The notes beneath the pieces were generated by a model, which was given only the letters and a program-made list of their open reading frames with translations, was not told where the DNA came from and did no database searches. Below, piece after piece: positions 39,463-42,585 of a stretch of DNA of 42,585 nt; the first letter of the stretch is position 1, and each line of letters opens with the position of its first letter. A program made the translations under genes and the position numbers. The stretch covers positions 27,354 to 69,938 of the forward strand of contig JAHEDI010000017.1 in the NCBI GenBank assembly GCA_024641305.1, read 5' to 3'. This DNA is from a bacterium (GTDB taxonomy: Bacteria > Actinomycetota > Acidimicrobiia > Spongiisociales > JAENVV01).

Positions 39463-40832
39463 TGACCGACACTCAGGACAGAAAGACCAAAGAGATATGG
39501 GTGTCCGGTACCGAGGAGCCCGACTGGCCGGGGCCCGACTACGTCGCTCACGCCACCGACGAGGGCGCGCAAAAGATGAAGCTCCACGAGACGGGTGACC
39601 GGCTCATTGAGCAACTAGGCATCCGGATCGTCGACGACGTCCTCTACGAGGAAGAGGAAATCGACGAAGACGACCGGATGATCATCAATATGGGTCCGCA
39701 ACATCCATCGACTCATGGCGTGCTTCGTCTCCAAATCGAACTCGAAGGCGAGATCGTCCGGAGGATCAAGCCGATCATCGGCTACCTACACACCGGCATG
39801 GAGAAGACCGCAGAGACCCTCACCTTCATGCAAGGAACGACCAACGTAACCCGCATGGATTACCTGGCTCCCCTTCACAACGAATTGTGTTTCTCGTTGG
39901 CTGTCGAGCAACTCCTCGCTATTGACATTCCGCCCCGCGCTCAGGCCATTCGCATTCTGATGACGGAGATGAATCGCATTGCCAGCCATCTGGTCGCGCT
40001 CGCCACCAACGGGATGGATCTCGGTGCGCTCTCCATGATGATGTACGGGTTCCGCGAACGCGAAATGATCCTGGCCTTCTTCGAGAAGACCACCGGCCTG
40101 CGCATGAACAACAACTACATCCGGGTCGGTGGCGTGGCCGCCGACCTTCCCGACGGCTGGCAAGGCGACATCGAAGAGTTCCTGGAAACCATGCCGCCCC
40201 GACTGGCCCAATACGACGACCTATTGATGGCCAACCCCATCTGGCTACGACGCACGCGTGACGTCGGAGTCATCACAGCCGAAGAATGTTTGGCCTATTC
40301 CATCACCGGTCCGTCGCTGCGTGCGACCGGCCTCGCCCACGATTTGCGCAAGGCGGCGCCGTACTCGGGGATCGAACAATACGAGTTTGATATCCCGGTC
40401 GGCCAACGGGGCGACTCCTACGACCGTTACCGGGTCAAGGTTCATGAGATCGAAGAATCGCTCAAGATCATCAAGCAGGTGCTCGAAACGATGCCATCGG
40501 GCGACTACAAAACTGATGACCGCAAAGTCACTCCGCCCCCGCGCAAACGCATCGACGAGTCGATGGAAGCTCTCATCCATCATTTCAAAATATATACCGA
40601 GGGCTTCAAAGTCCCCGAAGGCGAAGCGTATGTTGCCATTGAATCGCCCCGCGGCGAGCTCGGCTGCTACATCGTGTCGGACGGTGGCTCCAAACCACTC
40701 CGCATGCACACCCGGGCACCCAGTTTCGCCAACATCCAGGCCATTCCGATTATGCTCGCCGACTCTCTCATCGCCGACACCATCGCCGCCCTGGCGTCTC
40801 TCGACCCGGTGATGGGGGACGTAGATCGCTGA
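39462..40832 (+). CDS. nuoD: NADH-quinone oxidoreductase subunit D
   Basis: This 456-aa subunit forms the quinone-binding site with NuoB. It has INMGPQHPSTHGVLRL, GYLHTGMEKTAET, and the C-terminal end IQAIPIMLADSLIADTIAALASLDPVMGDVDR (motif core DPVMGDVDR). An acidic N-terminal extension of about 70 residues precedes the conserved part. The last two codons and the TGA stop form the first nine bases of a hairpin repeat (40824 onwards), so the repeat is fused into the gene end. nuoE does not follow. Confidence 0.95.
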   Translation: MTDTQDRKTKEIWVSGTEEPDWPGPDYVAHATDEGAQKMKLHETGDRLIEQLGIRIVDDVLYEEEEIDEDDRMIINMGPQHPSTHGVLRLQIELEGEIVRRIKPIIGYLHTGMEKTAETLTFMQGTTNVTRMDYLAPLHNELCFSLAVEQLLAIDIPPRAQAIRILMTEMNRIASHLVALATNGMDLGALSMMMYGFREREMILAFFEKTTGLRMNNNYIRVGGVAADLPDGWQGDIEEFLETMPPRLAQYDDLLMANPIWLRRTRDVGVITAEECLAYSITGPSLRATGLAHDLRKAAPYSGIEQYEFDIPVGQRGDSYDRYRVKVHEIEESLKIIKQVLETMPSGDYKTDDRKVTPPPRKRIDESMEALIHHFKIYTEGFKVPEGEAYVAIESPRGELGCYIVSDGGSKPLRMHTRAPSFANIQAIPIMLADSLIADTIAALASLDPVMGDVDR

Positions 40833-40982
40833 GCTTCGCTCAGCGATTCAGCAGTTTCCTTCGGAAACTGCACAGGGTTGGCCCTGGGCCTTGGGCAGTA
40901 GATCGCTGAGCTTTGCTCAGCGATTCAGCAGTTGATCCCTGAGCTTTGCTCAGCGATTCAGCAGTTTCCTTCGGAAACTGCA
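40824..40982. repeat. array of palindromic repeats at the nuoD end
   Basis: Three copies of one unit are present. A full 49-bp copy lies at 40824-40872, a 33-bp 3'-truncated copy at 40901-40933, and a full 49-bp copy at 40934-40982, joined directly to the second. Each full unit has two hairpins: CGCTGAGC with a TTC loop and its inverse, and GCAGTTTCC-TTC-GGAAACTGC. Copies 2 and 3 carry TTT in the first loop. The 28-bp spacer (40873-40900) contains a small AGGG-CCCT hairpin. The array could act as terminators or as REP-like mobile palindromes. Confidence 0.85.
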
Positions 40983-41341
40983 CTTTGTGGTGCATGCTCG
41001 GAGAGGGGAACGAGCCCCCCTACCTCCGAACTGCGCTTCGCTTCGTTCGCAGGAACCTTCCCCCCGGACACTCGCTTCGCTCGTTGGGGGGACCGACCTC
41101 CGTGAGTTCAACCCCCGCCGCAACGACGATGGCGGGTAGGGGGGCTGGTTAAGCGTCACAGATAGCATGTTCGTGCGATTGTCGTCGTCTTCTTGGAGGA
41201 GCGAGTCCGGGACTCTTCTGCGAGGTGGTTGGGACCTGGGTTTGTAGTGCATGCTCGGAGGGAGGCTGGTGCTCGCCACCGACTGCAGGCTGGACGAGCA
41301 GATCGTGGACAGGAGTCTTCCAAGTCGGGACGGATTCATTC
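40983..41341. other. hairpin-rich intergenic segment with flanking direct repeats
   Basis: No gene is seen in this stretch. A 20-bp near-identical direct repeat, TTTGT(G/A)GTGCATGCTCGGAG, starts at 40984 and again at 41241. Between the two copies are strong inverted repeats: TCCCCCC (41059) with GGGGGGA (41086), CCCGCC (41114) with GGCGGG (41131), and CTGCG with CGCAG. Repeated CTTCGCT-type loops recall the nearby nuoD repeats. The block may be a decayed repeat element or an insertion scar. Confidence 0.5.
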
Positions 41342-41722
41342 ATGATCGGATTCATGAAGAGGGCCGAATCATTGCCGGATGCACAGTCGGCCGCTCGTCG
41401 GTTGCGGCGGAACCTGACACCGTCGGAGAAGGTGATTTGGGGCATGATTGCTCGTTCCAGGATGGGCGTTCGGTTTCGTCGCCAGGAACCGGTCGGTCCG
41501 TACATCGCTGATTTCCTGTCGTATGACGTGATGTTGGTGATCGAAGCCGACGGCCTTCAGCACAGTGAAAATCCGGCTGACGAGACCCGGGATCAGCGTC
41601 TGGCTGACGCCGGATTTCGGGTGATCCGGGTCATGAACAAGTTAGTCGCCCTCGAACCGGAGGCTGTGGAGGACACGATTCGCAGGGCCATACAAGAACA
41701 ACTGTCGCAGGCCCGGGGGTAG
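41342..41722 (+). CDS. DUF559 endonuclease-like protein
   Basis: This 126-aa protein has the Vsr/restriction-endonuclease-like fold of DUF559: RRNLTPSEKVIWGMI, then VRFRRQEPVGPYIADFL, LVIEADGLQHSE with a likely catalytic Glu/Asp pair, and DAGFRVIRVMN. Such proteins are common in actinobacteria, often beside repeats or mobile DNA. The start could be ATG 41342 or ATG 41354. It lies right after a repeat-rich block that interrupts the nuo gene order. Substrate unknown. Confidence 0.8.
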   Translation: MIGFMKRAESLPDAQSAARRLRRNLTPSEKVIWGMIARSRMGVRFRRQEPVGPYIADFLSYDVMLVIEADGLQHSENPADETRDQRLADAGFRVIRVMNKLVALEPEAVEDTIRRAIQEQLSQARG

Positions 41723-41734
41723 TGGCGAGGGCGA

Positions 41735-41971
41735 TTACTTCCGCACGCTCGGAAGATGTCTCGTCTTCATGTACAGGCCACCGTTTCGGAGTTCTGCGAG
41801 CATCTGGGTGATGCGAGCCTGGCGGGTTTCGTTGCGTTTGGCCCGGCCGATCCACGCCAGGTAATCGTTTCGCTGATAGAACGGTCGGGCGGCGTAGGCG
41901 TCAGCCAAGCCGGCCTCGACTAGCTCGGAGCGTATATCGTCCGGCATGGGTTGGACCGGTCGGGATGGCAT
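41735..41971 (-). CDS. YdeI/OmpD-associated-like protein
   Basis: This short protein of 78 aa has the core of the bacteriocin-protection YdeI family: MPDDIRSELVEAGLADAYAA, then YQRNDYLAWIGRAKRNETR and RITQMLAELRNGG. Function is unknown; the name derives from E. coli genes. The start is the ATG at 41971, one base after the stop of the HhH-GPD gene; ATG 41947 is a shorter alternative. It is probably co-transcribed with that gene. Confidence 0.75.
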   Translation of the reverse strand: MPSRPVQPMPDDIRSELVEAGLADAYAARPFYQRNDYLAWIGRAKRNETRQARITQMLAELRNGGLYMKTRHLPSVRK

Positions 41972-41972
41972 G

Positions 41973-42548
41973 TCACTGCTGCTTGGTTTTGCCAGCTGCC
42001 TTCTGGGCTCGTTTCCACTCCCGGACCTCGGCGAGGGCGGCGGGGCCGTCGATATCGGCCACCGACCGAGGTGTGTGGTCGGCAAAAACGCCTGCGGCCT
42101 CTTCCCAACCGTCGGGGCGCACTCCGAAGCGTTTCGCCAGCATCGCTATGAAGATCCGGGTCTTCTCTTTTCCAAAACCCGGCAAATCGGCCAGGCGTTT
42201 CTCCAGTTCCTTGCCGGACCCGACATCGGCCCAGAGGTTGGCTCCATCTCCGTCGTATTCGTCGGCGATCACGCCACACAAGGCATGGACCCGTTTTCCC
42301 ATGCTTGCCGGGAAACGATGGATGGCAGGTTTGTCCGCGCAGACGGCCACAAAATCGTCGACAGGCATGGCGGCCACCGCGCTGGCGTCGAGATCGCCGA
42401 GTCGGTCCACGAGGGTTTGAGGTCCCTTGAAAGCCCATTCCATCGGGACCTGCTGATCCAAGAGCATGCCGATCAGAAGGGCGGTTCCATCCGTGTTGAG
42501 CAGTCGATCAGCGATCGCATCGCCGGTGATCTCCAGGGTTCCTTTCAT
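41973..42548 (-). CDS. HhH-GPD base-excision repair family protein
   Basis: This 191-aa protein belongs to an actinobacterial group of HhH-GPD proteins. It has LLIGMLLDQQVPMEWAFKGP, PAIHRFPASMGKRV and the helix-hairpin-helix LPGFGKEKTRIFIAMLAKRF. Glycosylases of this fold remove damaged bases, but the lesion for this group is not established. The ATG at 42548 is chosen because the conserved region begins there and a TATTGT -10 box lies seven bases upstream. The frame is open to the window edge (GTG 42584). Confidence 0.82.
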   Translation of the reverse strand: MKGTLEITGDAIADRLLNTDGTALLIGMLLDQQVPMEWAFKGPQTLVDRLGDLDASAVAAMPVDDFVAVCADKPAIHRFPASMGKRVHALCGVIADEYDGDGANLWADVGSGKELEKRLADLPGFGKEKTRIFIAMLAKRFGVRPDGWEEAAGVFADHTPRSVADIDGPAALAEVREWKRAQKAAGKTKQQ

Positions 42549-42555
42549 GGTTTCA

Positions 42556-42561
42556 ACAATA
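42556..42561 (-). promoter_or_regulatory. -10 box of a leaderless promoter
   Basis: On the minus strand TATTGT lies seven bases before the ATG of the HhH-GPD gene, suggesting a leaderless mRNA. Confidence 0.35.
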
Positions 42562-42585
42562 CCGCGCGCCAGATCATCGAGCACC

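Noticed and set aside
40824-40982. CRISPR array
   Set aside because: The repeats are palindromic double hairpins. Units 2 and 3 are joined without a spacer, there is a single 28-bp spacer, and no cas genes are nearby.

Overview
The window is about 42.6 kb of high-GC DNA carrying densely packed, often translationally coupled genes. It most resembles a deep-branching actinobacterium, probably Acidimicrobiia-like. The evidence is a mycothiol glycosyltransferase (mshA) followed by a YbjN gene, an Eis-type acetyltransferase, an RsiG/AmfC-type c-di-GMP anti-sigma homologue, Rex, an archaeal-type ATP-dependent DNA ligase, an EF-G2-like GTPase, and many leaderless-looking starts with a TAG-type -10 box six or seven bases upstream. 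The lineage is an inference; no rRNA or tRNA gene was found.

Layout. 1-5.7 kb (mostly minus strand): a DUF4349 lipoprotein fragment, a membrane protein of unknown function, an Eis-like acetyltransferase, malonyl-CoA synthetase, and a coupled pair made of a CPBP protease and an HExxH membrane protein. 5.7-11.5 kb (plus strand): a chagasin-like lipoprotein, dienelactone hydrolase, a membrane protein / NfeD-like / flotillin cluster, and a MoaD-like domain fused to a multi-pass membrane protein. 11.5-17.1 kb: a fluoride channel, then an M23 peptidase, RsiG-like protein, asparaginase, BioF2-like acetyltransferase, MshA and YbjN. 17.1-20.1 kb: a cluster of DnaA-box-like sites, a candidate small RNA, a CAP protein, a Clp1-like kinase, a DUF62 SAM hydrolase and a pseudoknot-like element.

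20.1-29.3 kb is the most unusual region: two divergent respiratory operons. The minus operon encodes a CcoN-like subunit in which every expected heme and copper histidine is replaced, a CcoO-like monoheme cytochrome c and a second membrane cytochrome c. The plus operon encodes a membrane protein, a 2x[4Fe-4S] protein, cytochrome b6 (with the Cys that binds heme c in b6f-type complexes), a subunit IV, a Rieske protein, a diheme cytochrome c and a small membrane protein. A roughly 32-residue module, not recognised as a named domain, occurs once in each of the two minus-strand cytochromes and twice in subunit IV. This suggests the products of both operons dock onto a common partner or each other. 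The rex gene lies immediately downstream, with a near-consensus Rex operator over its own start codon.

29.9-38 kb holds EF-G2, a VOC protein, tyrosine phenol-lyase, small metabolic genes, LigB and a cupin. 38-40.8 kb holds nuoABCD, with no nuoE following. Instead the 3' end of nuoD is part of an array of hairpin repeats, followed by a hairpin-rich segment and a DUF559 nuclease. The window ends in a YdeI-like protein and an HhH-GPD DNA-repair protein.
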